A DNA stretch of 13,592 bases from Chloroflexota bacterium (GTDB lineage: Bacteria > Chloroflexota > Ktedonobacteria > Ktedonobacterales > Ktedonobacteraceae): the NCBI GenBank assembly GCA_005879655.1, contig VBJK01000152.1, positions 1 to 13,592 of the forward strand, read 5' to 3'. How positions within the stretch are numbered: the stretch's first letter is position 1; each line of letters opens with the position of its first letter. The position numbers and the translations under genes are program-made. Under the pieces are notes generated by a model. The model was not told the DNA's origin. It saw only the letters and a list, made by a program, of their open reading frames with translations, and ran no database searches. Positions 6,288 through 13,458 of this stretch are shown piece by piece.

Positions 6288-7097
6288 ATGACAGGACCCG
6301 AAACGCCTGCCCTGGATAAGAAAATTGAACGAACAGTACATGTCCAGGGCATTGCAACGCACATCTTTGAAGCAGGGGATACCACCAATCCGCCTCTCTT
6401 GTACCTACACGGCTCCTATCTGGGCAATCTCTGGCTGGACTACCATAAAGCACTAGCGCAACATTTTCATATCTTTGTGCCTGATACGCCCGGTTATGGC
6501 TTGACCGAGCGTCCCGACTGGATGCGCGACATGAGCGACTATATCCTGTATTTGCGGGACCTGCTCAACGTCTTAGGGCTACAAACAACGCATATCGTAG
6601 GACACTCGCTGGGAGGTTGGATGGCCGCAGAGATCGCCGTCTGGTATCCAGAGCGTGTCAATAAACTGGTCTTATCCAATGCTGCCGGTCTGCGGGTCAA
6701 GGGTTCGCCGATTGCTGACCTGTTTGCCATGAGCCGTGAAGAGATCATCGCTATTAGCTTTGATGATCTACAGGCTGCTCAGCCGTTGATACCTGCCGTA
6801 GCCAGCGTAGATGATCACATTCAGTACTACAAAGAGCAGATTACGCTGGCCACGTTGACATGGAATCCCAGTTATGACCCCAAACTGCAACGGCGGCTAG
6901 CTCAGCTGACCTGTCCAACCTTAGTTGTATGGGGTGCCAACGAACGCGTCATTCCTCCCATCTATGGCACAGTGCTGCAAGAGACCATCCCTAATGCACA
7001 ACTAGCCATGCTCGCAGGAACGGGCCATATGCCGATGTTTGAAAAGTGTGAAGAGTGGGCAAGCGTAATCACGCAGTTTTTACAGGAGAACGTATGA
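6288..7097 (+). CDS. Alpha/beta-fold hydrolase
   Basis: A 269-residue alpha/beta hydrolase with a strong ribosome binding site (TAAGGAGA, 6273-6280) 7 bases before ATG 6288. The elements appear in the usual order: the oxyanion strand LLYLHGSYLGNLW near residue 40, the PDTPGYG turn, the nucleophile elbow GHSLGG with Ser107, the acid region VVWGANERVIPP, and catalytic His247 in GTGHMPMFE. Where most relatives have Asp (W-G-x-x-D-R), this protein has Glu219, which is a possible but less common acid. It is cytoplasmic, with no signal peptide. The stop overlaps the next ATG (ATGA, 7094-7097), so it is co-translated with the flavin monooxygenase. The pair suggests a breakdown route in which the monooxygenase oxidises a substrate and the hydrolase cleaves an ester or C-C bond. 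The substrate is unknown. Confidence 0.88.
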   Translation: MTGPETPALDKKIERTVHVQGIATHIFEAGDTTNPPLLYLHGSYLGNLWLDYHKALAQHFHIFVPDTPGYGLTERPDWMRDMSDYILYLRDLLNVLGLQTTHIVGHSLGGWMAAEIAVWYPERVNKLVLSNAAGLRVKGSPIADLFAMSREEIIAISFDDLQAAQPLIPAVASVDDHIQYYKEQITLATLTWNPSYDPKLQRRLAQLTCPTLVVWGANERVIPPIYGTVLQETIPNAQLAMLAGTGHMPMFEKCEEWASVITQFLQENV

Positions 7098-8263
7098 ATA
7101 AGCTGGCATTCCACTATTTTCACTTGATGCCGTGGCCTCATCTGCCAGAGGACTTTGACGAGAAATACGACTCAGCCTGGGTGACACTGCCCAACTCGCT
7201 CTATGATCCCGTCAAGGGCCACGAACTTTACGAGCGTTACTTCAACGAGATCGAGCGTGCAGACAGACTGGGCTGGGATGGCGTCATGGTTAACGAGCAT
7301 CACCAGAATGCTTATGGTACCATGCCCTCGCCAAATATCATGGCCGCGGTCCTGACGCAACGCGTCAAACGCGCAAAGATTGCTATTATTGGCAACGCGC
7401 TCCCACTGCACGACGATCCCTTGCGTGTTGCCGAGGAGATTGCCATGCTGGATGTGATCAGCGGTGGTCGCATCATCTCCGGCTTTGTACGCGGCATCGG
7501 CATGGAGTACTTTAGCTATAATGTTAACCCGACCATCAGCCGCGAACGTATGGAAGAAGCACACGATCTGATCATCCAAGCATGGACGCGTCCGGGTCCC
7601 TTCGCCTTTGAGGGCGAGCATTATCGTTACCGTTACGTCAACATCTGGCCGCGCCCGATTCAGCAACCGCCGCCCATCTGGCTCCCTGGTGTGGCCAGCC
7701 GAGAAACCATTGACTTTGCCGCCGCACACAAATATCCCTATATGACGGTATTTATGCCCATGGAGCACCGCGAACGGGCCTATGCATTGTACCGCCGCAT
7801 AGCCGAAGAGAAATACGGCTACGAAGCACAACCAGAGCAACTTGGCTTCTGTACACCAGTGATCATTGCCCCCACAGACGACGAAGCAATGAGGATCGCT
7901 GAAAAATACGTCATGTGGCTCTTCAACAAAGGCTTGAAGGTCCGTCCAGAATTTTTTGTACCACCCGGATATATGAGTCCCCAGAGCTTCAAAGGGGCAT
8001 TGCAAAGTGGGATCTTCGGTGTACTGGACCGCACCGCTACTTTCAAAGAGTTGGTCGAGACAGGTGTCGTCATCGCAGGTAGCCCGGCAACTATCATCGA
8101 GAAGCTGAGCTACCATACGGATGTTCTGCACGCTGGTCTGTTCGTCAGTGCCGGACATGTTGGTGAGATGCCCGATGAGCTAGTACTGCAACAGCAGGAG
8201 CTATTTGCCAAAGAAGTAATGCCACATTTCCGTGAGCAACCAGTCGCTCAACGACAACCGTAA
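7094..8263 (+). CDS. LLM-class flavin-dependent monooxygenase (bacterial luciferase-like)
   Basis: A 389-residue member of the luciferase-like monooxygenase family, which uses reduced flavin and oxygen. ATG 7094 overlaps the hydrolase stop and has AGGAG (7084-7088) 5 bases before it. The longer open frame from 7055 is overlap only. Family features: GWDGVMVNEHHQNAYGTMPS near residue 60, with the His-His pair after Asn-Glu; the strand AIIGNALPLHDDPLRVAEE; and AMLDVISGGRIISGFVRG, the classic flavin-pocket signature. The P-P-I-W-L-P-G strand lies in the middle and a long C-terminal helical part follows. It needs a separate flavin reductase, none of which is encoded here. A 328-residue open frame on the opposite strand (7172-8158) is a shadow. 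Co-translation with the hydrolase suggests a shared pathway. The substrate is not recognisable. Confidence 0.9.
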   Translation: MNKLAFHYFHLMPWPHLPEDFDEKYDSAWVTLPNSLYDPVKGHELYERYFNEIERADRLGWDGVMVNEHHQNAYGTMPSPNIMAAVLTQRVKRAKIAIIGNALPLHDDPLRVAEEIAMLDVISGGRIISGFVRGIGMEYFSYNVNPTISRERMEEAHDLIIQAWTRPGPFAFEGEHYRYRYVNIWPRPIQQPPPIWLPGVASRETIDFAAAHKYPYMTVFMPMEHRERAYALYRRIAEEKYGYEAQPEQLGFCTPVIIAPTDDEAMRIAEKYVMWLFNKGLKVRPEFFVPPGYMSPQSFKGALQSGIFGVLDRTATFKELVETGVVIAGSPATIIEKLSYHTDVLHAGLFVSAGHVGEMPDELVLQQQELFAKEVMPHFREQPVAQRQP

Positions 8264-8350
8264 ATTTCTTACCATGAGAAAGAGCGAATGATTTTATAAA
8301 TAGATTATTTCGCTGTGAGTCTTTTTTTATAGAACAAAGGAGTTCGTATA

Positions 8351-8479
8351 ATGGCGGTTTCAAAGGGTTCGCCTTTGCGCCTGTATCTTATGCAACTAGC
8401 TACGATGCAGCCAGGCGACATCCCGATACCAGGCTACCTCATTCAGACCGATGACGGTACCAACATTTTTTTTGCTTAA
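8351..8479 (+). pseudogene. Truncated N-terminus of a metallo-beta-lactamase-fold (lactonase-like) gene
   Basis: A short frame of 42 codons with a strong ribosome binding site (AAAGGAG, 8336-8342) 8 bases before ATG 8351. The translation runs LRLYLMQLATMQPGDIPIPG and then YLIQTDDGTNIFFA, followed by stop. Residues 11-39 match the opening strands of metallo-beta-lactamase-fold hydrolases of the N-acyl homoserine lactonase type, where a T-x-D-G-x-N-I-L-V-D-T-G segment normally follows. Here the sequence breaks at a run of eight T (8466-8473) and ends at TAA. The HxHxDH zinc site and the remaining 200 or so residues are absent, so it cannot be an active enzyme. It may be translated as a short peptide leading into the DUF3830-type gene 23 bases further on. 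The assignment rests on about 30 residues. Confidence 0.55.
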
Positions 8480-8502
8480 AAGATGAAAAGGGGAACGTAT
8501 TC

Positions 8503-8916
8503 ATGAGAATGCTCAAAATTACCGCAGGTCCTTATGTTTTTACTGCCCGCATGGAGGAGGAAGATGCGCCTAAAACCTGTCTCGCCTTTAGTAAACTATT
8601 GCCATTTCGCAACAAGCTGATCCATGCTCGCTGGAGTGGTGAAGCGGCGTGGATTCCTCTTGGCGACTTTCAGACTGGGGTTGGTTATGAGAATCATACC
8701 AGCCATCCAGCTCCTGGTGAGATTTTGCTCTATCCGGGAGGGTTTAGCGAGACGGAAATTCTCTTCCCTTATGGTGCAGCACGTTTTGCCAGCAAGCTCG
8801 GACAGCTAGCCGGGAACCACTTTTTGACCATTGTGAAGGGGGATGAGCATTTGCGCGAGTTGGGGCAGAGGTTGTTGTGGGAGGGTGCTATGGATGTAGT
8901 GTTTGAGCTGATGTGA
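8503..8916 (+). CDS. DUF3830-type cyclophilin-like protein
   Basis: A 137-residue protein. ATG 8503 follows AAGGGGAA (8488-8495); a second ATG two codons on (8509) is an alternative. The chain reads MRMLKITAGPYVFTARMEEE, then APKTCLAFSKLLPFR, HARWSGEAAWIPLGD, ENHTSHPAPGEILLYPGG and TEILFPYG. It ends with GQLAGNHFLTIV and a short helix. The A-P-K-T-C-x-A-F strand-helix, W-S-G-E and P-x-P-G-x-I-L-x-Y-P-G-G motifs are those of the small cyclophilin-like DUF3830 family, which shares the beta-barrel of cyclophilin without a proven isomerase role. Such genes often sit near amidohydrolases, amidases and other heterocycle-degrading enzymes, which suits this neighbourhood. Its biochemical role is not known. 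It reads in the same direction as the hydrolase-monooxygenase pair, with only a broken gene between them. Confidence 0.75.
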   Translation: MRMLKITAGPYVFTARMEEEDAPKTCLAFSKLLPFRNKLIHARWSGEAAWIPLGDFQTGVGYENHTSHPAPGEILLYPGGFSETEILFPYGAARFASKLGQLAGNHFLTIVKGDEHLRELGQRLLWEGAMDVVFELM

Positions 8917-9655
8917 CGGATCAATAAGCTCATAGCACGGCATCTGTCCAGACGACGTGACGCGCTGGGAAAATCTCGATAGTTACTCAGGCCACCTCAA
9001 ACGTTTTACGCCGATAGGTAGTCTTATTGGACGTGCCACCTTACAGGGGCATTGATCCGGTAGAGGATACTGCAAGATAGCCCGTTTTTGCCATATCATG
9101 CCTGGATACTTGGAGATGTCTCTGTCATGATCGTCTCCTCAACAGTTCACGGTATGCTACGAAAGTCAGTGCGATTTCCTCCAAGCATAGCCGTGGACTT
9201 TATCTTAACGAGGGGGAGTCGTTGCTTTCCGTTGTTCATTGGCGCGTTATACTTGGTGACAATTGCTAGTGCGGATACCCTGGCATGAGTCCGAGTAAGG
9301 CTGTGCTACGTGCTTAATTTACAAGTGCTTGCTTCGAGAGAGAGTACTTGTAGGGGTAGTGCTGCCCCCCATTTCTATATGCTGGTGCAAAAGGCCCTCT
9401 CCGCAAGCCTACCGGAGAGGGCCTTTGGTTGCGTTTGCTGTGATCAGCTATGGGGAAATCTAGTGAGGATACTGCAATGGGAGAAAGTCAAAATCCTCAT
9501 CCATGCTCCCATCAGTCTTCCCCTCAGCATAAAGCGCCAATGTCACTACCAACATACCTATTCCTCATATTCCCTTATAATTTGTGCAGATCAGACCGTG
9601 CCTGCTTCAACGAGGTGAGCCAGGCAAAGCGTTGTTTCATGGCTGGGAGGGCATG
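8917..9655. other. Long intergenic region with no recognisable gene
   Basis: About 740 bases between convergent genes. Open frames here (the longest is about 100 codons) lack ribosome binding sites and show no family motifs. The only clear structure is the long hairpin at 9390-9426. No tRNA, rRNA or attachment-site pattern was seen. It could be decayed coding sequence, but nothing in it is identifiable by eye. Confidence 0.5.
9390..9426. terminator. Strong 14-bp hairpin, probable transcription terminator
   Basis: AAAGGCCCTCTCCG (9390-9403) pairs perfectly with its reverse complement (9413-9426) around a 9-base loop. On the plus strand no T-run follows beyond the stem. On the minus strand the stem ends in TTTTGC, so it better suits termination of the minus-strand ZIP gene, whose stop lies 230 bases before it. 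It could act in both directions between these convergent genes. Confidence 0.6.
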
Positions 9656-10585
9656 TTACGCCCCGCCAAAGGTCAGCATCAGGTCGGTGGCATAGCCGAG
9701 TAAGAAGCCGACGAGCAGTCCCCACATGACGATCTCTGGCACCCTGAACCTTTTGGCTACGCCCAGCAGTTCGACGATGACGTAGATGATCGCTCCAGCG
9801 GCAAGTGCGAGGAAGAGGATGAACACTTGTGGCGAGTTAAAGATCATGCCAGTCAGGGTGCCCAGGAAGGTTGGTCCGCCGCCAATTAGTCCTAGCAGAG
9901 CAATGAACTTCCAGGATACCGTCTGACCCGTTAAGGGACCTGCAATACCAAAGCCTTCGGTCATGTTGTGCAGCCCAAAGCCAATAATCAAGACCAATGC
10001 GAGCTGAAGTGCACCCGTGGCCGCCGACTGCCCGATGGCCAGTCCCTCTGCAAAGTTGTGCAAACCAATGCCTATCGCAATGAGCAGTGCAAGCATGTAC
10101 GGCGACATCTCTCCGGTGGCAGTTATGGGTACGGCTGGAGTAGTGCGCGGCTTGGTTGCCACCGGGGTAGCGATCCCCGCTTGAGACGCTACCTCCGCAT
10201 CTGGAGCCGCTGGAGCTGAGGACACAGTCTCAGATGTCACCACTGCCGGAGCCGTTACACCCACCCGTACACGTCTGGCAACGAAACGGTTGAAATAGAC
10301 TAATCCGACCGAGCCAAGCCCGATACCCAGGATAAGCAAGGCAAAATTCAACAAGAAGTTTCCTAGTTGTGAAGGCTGTTTCTGTACCTCGCGTAATGCG
10401 GCCTCAATAGGTTCACTGGCCTTAGCAATAATATCATAGAGTAAAAAAATGAGAACGCCGGTGGCAAGCATATTCAAAAAGACTTTGAGTGACTGCGGGA
10501 CCTTTTTCAGGAAGACAAGCGGTAAGCCGAGAAAAATGGTGAGTCCTGCAAATGCTCCTAATAAGATGATGGTACCCGTGGGCAT
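9656..10585 (-). CDS. ZIP-family divalent metal transporter
   Basis: A 309-residue membrane protein. On the minus strand AGAAAGGAA (10600-10592) precedes the ATG (10585-10583) by 6 bases. Three hydrophobic segments lie in residues 4-100, and a variable loop (about 102-160) rich in Ala, Pro, Thr and Val follows. The signature metal-binding helices come next: H176-N-F-A-E180-G-L-A-I-G and H206-N-M-T-E210-G. Three or more further helices reach the C-terminus. The H-N-x-x-E-G pair in helices IV and V is the binuclear metal site of ZIP transporters. The loop lacks the His-rich stretch seen in many relatives. In the second motif a Thr stands where Pro is frequent. ZIP proteins bring Zn, Mn or Fe into the cytoplasm; the metal is not decided by sequence. 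A palindrome resembling a metalloregulator operator lies 90 bases upstream. Confidence 0.88.
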   Translation of the reverse strand: MPTGTIILLGAFAGLTIFLGLPLVFLKKVPQSLKVFLNMLATGVLIFLLYDIIAKASEPIEAALREVQKQPSQLGNFLLNFALLILGIGLGSVGLVYFNRFVARRVRVGVTAPAVVTSETVSSAPAAPDAEVASQAGIATPVATKPRTTPAVPITATGEMSPYMLALLIAIGIGLHNFAEGLAIGQSAATGALQLALVLIIGFGLHNMTEGFGIAGPLTGQTVSWKFIALLGLIGGGPTFLGTLTGMIFNSPQVFILFLALAAGAIIYVIVELLGVAKRFRVPEIVMWGLLVGFLLGYATDLMLTFGGA

Positions 10586-10676
10586 AGATAATTCCTTTCT
10601 CTAGCCGTATATCATGTATTGTGATAAGAAAAACCATATGCATGTTGTCTACTCTCATCTGTACTCACAAAACATG

Positions 10677-10727
10677 TTAGGCAATACTAATATCATAGTC
10701 CTCTACTAGGATATTAGCATTGCCTAA
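10677..10727. promoter_or_regulatory. 51-bp palindrome between zip and leuC, possible DtxR/MntR-type operator
   Basis: The left arm TTAGGCAATACTAATATC (10677-10694) and the right arm GATATTAGCATTGCCTAA (10710-10727) are inverted copies with one mismatch in 18. Each arm is itself a weak palindrome of form TTAG-N6-CTAA, giving two candidate dimer sites. TTAGG/CCTAA half-sites are typical of DtxR/IdeR/MntR-family metal repressors. It lies about 90 bases before the ZIP start and about 155 before the leuC start. It would suit metal-dependent control of the transporter. The regulator match is inference. Confidence 0.5.
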
Positions 10728-10786
10728 TGTGAAAAGTCAAGGGCGCACATGCCGCGTCAGGGCTGTGATAGATAGCATGCCTATCG

Positions 10787-10850
10787 TATAATTAAATTTA
10801 ATCTACAAAGACGATATCGTCGAGTCCCTAATGCTAACTGCGCATATGCG
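10787..10850 (+). promoter_or_regulatory. leuC promoter candidate and leader palindromes
   Basis: A perfect -10 TATAAT (10787-10792) has only a weak -35 about 17 bases before it. Downstream are three perfect short palindromes: ATTAAATTTAAT (10791-10802), ACGATATCGT (10811-10820) and CGCATATGCG (10841-10850). Any of these could be an operator. No T-box and no leucine-rich leader peptide were seen. Confidence 0.4.
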
Positions 10851-10882
10851 CTTAATCCATCCTAAACTACGGAGCTATGTCT

Positions 10883-12286
10883 ATGCCAAAAACAATGTTT
10901 GATAAGATCTGGGATGCCCATGTAGTACGAGATGTGCCCGGTGAAGCAACCGTTATCTACATTGACCGCCACCTCGTGCATGAAGTGACCTCTCCCCAGG
11001 CCTTCGCTGGTTTGCGTGCTGCTGGTCGCCGCGTGCGACGCCCGGCGGCCACTGTTGCCGTACTTGATCATAATGTCCCCACGGTCAACGGTCGGCGTAT
11101 GCTGGATGTCGTTGATAAAAATACCGAGCTGTCCATTACCACGATGGAACAGAATGCACGCGCTTTCGGCATCACACTCTATGATATGGCTGATGCTCGT
11201 CAGGGTATTGTGCATATTATTGGACCTGAGCTGGGCTTGACCTTGCCTGGTATGACGCTGGTCTGTGGCGATTCGCACACCTCTACGCATGGCGCATTGG
11301 GTGTCTTCGCCGTGGGTATTGGTACGAGCGAGGTTGAGCACGTCCTGGCCACACAATGCCTCTTGCAGAAGAAGCCCAAGACGATGAATATTCGCATCGA
11401 GGGCACACTGGCCCCCGGTGTTACTGCCAAGGATGTGGCGTTATATCTTATCGGTCAACTTGGTACGGGCGTCGGTACCGGACACGTCATCGAATTTAGC
11501 GGTTCCACGGTGCGTAATCTTTCGATGGAAGGGCGTATGACGCTCTGCAATATGGCCATTGAAGCTGGTGCTCGCGCGGGTATGGTCGCACCAGATGAGA
11601 CAACTTTTGCTTATGTAAAGGGCCGCCCCTTTGCGCCGCAGGGCGAACTCTTTGCTCAGGCCGTGCAGGCGTGGAAACAACTAGTCAGCGATCCCGATGC
11701 GCAATTTGCTAGTGTGCATGAGATTAACGTCGATGGCTTAGGACCGCAGGTGACATGGGGTATTAATCCTGGTATGGTGGCTGATGTGACGGGCCACGTG
11801 CCCGATGCGGTTGCTGAAAGCGATCCCTTGCAGCGTCAGAGCTACGAGCGCGCCTTACAGTATATGGGGCTGAAGCCTGGTCAGAAAATCACCGATATTA
11901 CAATAGATACCGTTTTTATTGGATCCTGCACAAATTCGCGCCTTGAGGATTTACGTATGGCGGCACAGTATGTGAAGGGGAAGCATGTTGCACCCAATGT
12001 GCAAGCGCTGGTAGTGCCGGGTTCTATGCAAGTGCGGCGTATGGCGGAGGAAGAAGGACTGGCGGATATTTTCCGTGCGGCAGGTTTCCAGTGGCGTGAG
12101 GCGGGATGCAGTATGTGTATTGCAATGAATGGGGACCGTCTCTCCGAAGGTGAACGTTGCGCTTCAACCAGTAACCGTAACTTCGAGGGTCGCCAGGGAC
12201 GCGGTGGACGCACACACTTGGTCAGTCCGGCCATGGCCGCTGCTGCCGCTATCGCCGGTCATTTCGTCGATATTCGTGACCTCTAG
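10883..12286 (+). CDS. leuC: 3-isopropylmalate dehydratase large subunit
   Basis: A 467-residue LeuC, the large subunit of isopropylmalate isomerase. It converts 2-isopropylmalate to 3-isopropylmalate in leucine synthesis together with LeuD. The ATG at 10883 is preferred over 10877, because GGAG (10871-10874) stands 8 bases before it but only 2 before the other. The chain starts [27 protein letters not shown] (Asp130, His132) is the substrate-binding loop of the aconitase family. The 4Fe-4S cluster ligands are Cys349 ([12 protein letters not shown]) and Cys409/Cys412 (C-S-M-C). The end [19 protein letters not shown] is standard. The length is normal and no defect is seen. leuD follows 140 bases on, after a palindromic repeat, and the two are presumably co-transcribed. 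leuA and leuB are not in the window. Confidence 0.97.
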   Translation: MPKTMFDKIWDAHVVRDVPGEATVIYIDRHLVHEVTSPQAFAGLRAAGRRVRRPAATVAVLDHNVPTVNGRRMLDVVDKNTELSITTMEQNARAFGITLYDMADARQGIVHIIGPELGLTLPGMTLVCGDSHTSTHGALGVFAVGIGTSEVEHVLATQCLLQKKPKTMNIRIEGTLAPGVTAKDVALYLIGQLGTGVGTGHVIEFSGSTVRNLSMEGRMTLCNMAIEAGARAGMVAPDETTFAYVKGRPFAPQGELFAQAVQAWKQLVSDPDAQFASVHEINVDGLGPQVTWGINPGMVADVTGHVPDAVAESDPLQRQSYERALQYMGLKPGQKITDITIDTVFIGSCTNSRLEDLRMAAQYVKGKHVAPNVQALVVPGSMQVRRMAEEEGLADIFRAAGFQWREAGCSMCIAMNGDRLSEGERCASTSNRNFEGRQGRGGRTHLVSPAMAAAAAIAGHFVDIRDL

Positions 12287-12312
12287 CCCAAAAACGAAAG
12301 AGCTGAGAGGGA

Positions 12313-12413
12313 CAGGGGGTCCAGGGGGCGAAGCCTCACCTTTCGGGGTGTGGGGTGTCCCCAAATACCCTAAACCACCACTTTTACCGCCTCTGGTGGT
12401 AAGAAAAAAGGAG
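12313..12413. repeat. Palindromic intergenic repeat, copy B, between leuC and leuD
   Basis: A shorter relative of copies A and D. It carries the CAGGGGGTCCAGGGGGC start (12313-12329), the GGGGTGTGGGGTGTCCCC motif (12345-12362) and the hairpin TTACCGCC-TCT-GGTGGTAA (12384-12402). It lacks the terminal modules. Its purine-rich 3' edge includes AAGGAG (12408-12413), the only Shine-Dalgarno-like sequence upstream of leuD. Confidence 0.75.
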
Positions 12414-12426
12414 AAAATAGTAGGTT

Positions 12427-13056
12427 ATGGAACCTTTCGTGAAACATACCGGCCTCGCCATGCCATTAGATCGCACCAACGTCAATACAGACGAGATTAT
12501 TCCTGCTCGTTTCCTTACGACTATCAAGCGAGCAGGCTTTGCCGATGCACTATTTGCTAACTGGCGCTACCTGAGCGATAATCAACCCAATCCCGCTTTT
12601 GTGCTGAATTTCCCGCGTTATCGGGGCGCGAGTATGCTGCTGGCTGGCGATAACTTCGGTTGTGGTTCCTCGCGTGAGCATGCACCATGGGCCATTCGTG
12701 AATACGGCTTCCGCTGTATCATCGCGCCAAGCTTTGCCGATATCTTTTACAACAACTGCTTCAATAATAGTATCCTGCCCATAACACTGGATGAAGCACT
12801 GGTGAAGGAGCTTTTTAAAGAGATTGAGGTGCAGGAGGGGTATACGCTGACGGTAGATCTGGCAGAGCAGACCGTGACGACCCCCGGTGGGCGCGCATTG
12901 CATTTTGAGATCGATCAATTTAGGAAGCAAGCCTTGCTCAAGGGTCTCGATAATATCGGCTGGACGCTGTCACACGATGACGAAATCTCGCAGTATGAAG
13001 AGCAGCGTAAGCAGGAGGCTCCCTGGCTCTTCGCTGTCTCCGCAGGGCACCCATAA
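12427..13056 (+). CDS. leuD: 3-isopropylmalate dehydratase small subunit
   Basis: A 209-residue LeuD that forms the swivelling domain of isopropylmalate isomerase with LeuC. It starts [20 protein letters not shown] and then [10 protein letters not shown]. The [17 protein letters not shown] loop holds the Ser-Ser-Arg substrate-contact residues of the family, and [15 protein letters not shown] follows. The chain start is well supported by family fit. The ribosome binding site is weak, since AAGGAG (12408-12413) lies 13 bases upstream. The last residues (Ala-Gly-His-Pro) and the TAA are encoded by the left end of a palindromic repeat, so the natural C-terminus has probably been altered slightly. 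The protein is otherwise intact. It acts in the cytoplasm in leucine synthesis. Confidence 0.96.
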   Translation: MEPFVKHTGLAMPLDRTNVNTDEIIPARFLTTIKRAGFADALFANWRYLSDNQPNPAFVLNFPRYRGASMLLAGDNFGCGSSREHAPWAIREYGFRCIIAPSFADIFYNNCFNNSILPITLDEALVKELFKEIEVQEGYTLTVDLAEQTVTTPGGRALHFEIDQFRKQALLKGLDNIGWTLSHDDEISQYEEQRKQEAPWLFAVSAGHP

Positions 13057-13202
13057 AGGATGCCCAATACGCATCAACCTAAGCCGGGGGTCCAGGGGCT
13101 TCGCCCCGCCTTTCGGGGTTTGGGGACACCTCAAACCCCGTCAAAGGGCTGCAAGCCCTTTGCAATCCTGCTGTCAAGCGTTAGGTTGATGCATATTGGG
13201 CA
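13045..13202. repeat. Palindromic intergenic repeat, copy C, overlapping the leuD stop
   Basis: It begins with a 21-nt module (13045-13065, GGGCACCC...GGATGCCC) that encodes the end of leuD. The inner ends are GCCCAATACGCATCAACCTAA and its inverted near-copy at 13179-13200. The middle keeps GGGGTTTGGGG and CCTCAAACCCC but lacks the large central hairpin of copy A, as if that hairpin had been deleted. Bases 13133-13202 are identical to 5981-6050 of copy A. The 21-nt module recurs at 13198-13218, where copy D begins. Confidence 0.8.
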
Positions 13203-13393
13203 CCCATAAAGGATGCCCATAGGCATGCGCGCTAAGCGGGGGTCCAGGGGGCGGTAGCCATCCTGGCGGGGTGTGGGGTGTCCCCACATACCTCTTTTCT
13301 TCTCTTTGCCGCCGGAGGCGGCAGGAGAAAGGGAGTGCAGAGGGCTTTCCTCTGCTTAACGCGCAGGCCTATGGGCATCCTTTATGGGTGCCC
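13198..13393. repeat. Palindromic intergenic repeat, copy D, with 40-bp terminal inverted repeats
   Basis: The left end (13198-13237) and the right end (13354-13393) are inverted repeats matching at 38 of 40 positions. Between them lie CCAGGGGGC (13244-13252), GGGGTGTGGGGTGTCCCC (13269-13286), the hairpin TTGCCGCC-GGA-GGCGGCAG (13306-13324) and a second hairpin GCAGAGG/CCTCTGC (13337-13355). It looks like a miniature inverted-repeat element of about 196 bp. No coding capacity is seen, and no target duplication could be defined. Confidence 0.8.
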
Positions 13394-13458
13394 TGTGGAC
13401 GGCTTATTGGAATGATATTGTCCTTTATGGGTGCTCTGGACAGGGATAGGAAGTCACA

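Noticed and set aside
7172..8158. A 328-residue open frame on the minus strand
   Set aside because: It lies fully antisense to the clearly homologous luciferase-like monooxygenase, shows no family motifs and is rich in Cys, Asp and His, as expected from a reversed reading of GC-biased codons.
10831..10902. A leucine leader peptide ahead of leuC
   Set aside because: A 23-codon frame overlaps the leuC start, but it has only three scattered Leu codons, no attenuator hairpins and no ribosome binding site.
13045..13450. CRISPR array
   Set aside because: The repeated modules are irregularly spaced, occur in both orientations and have no spacers of constant length.
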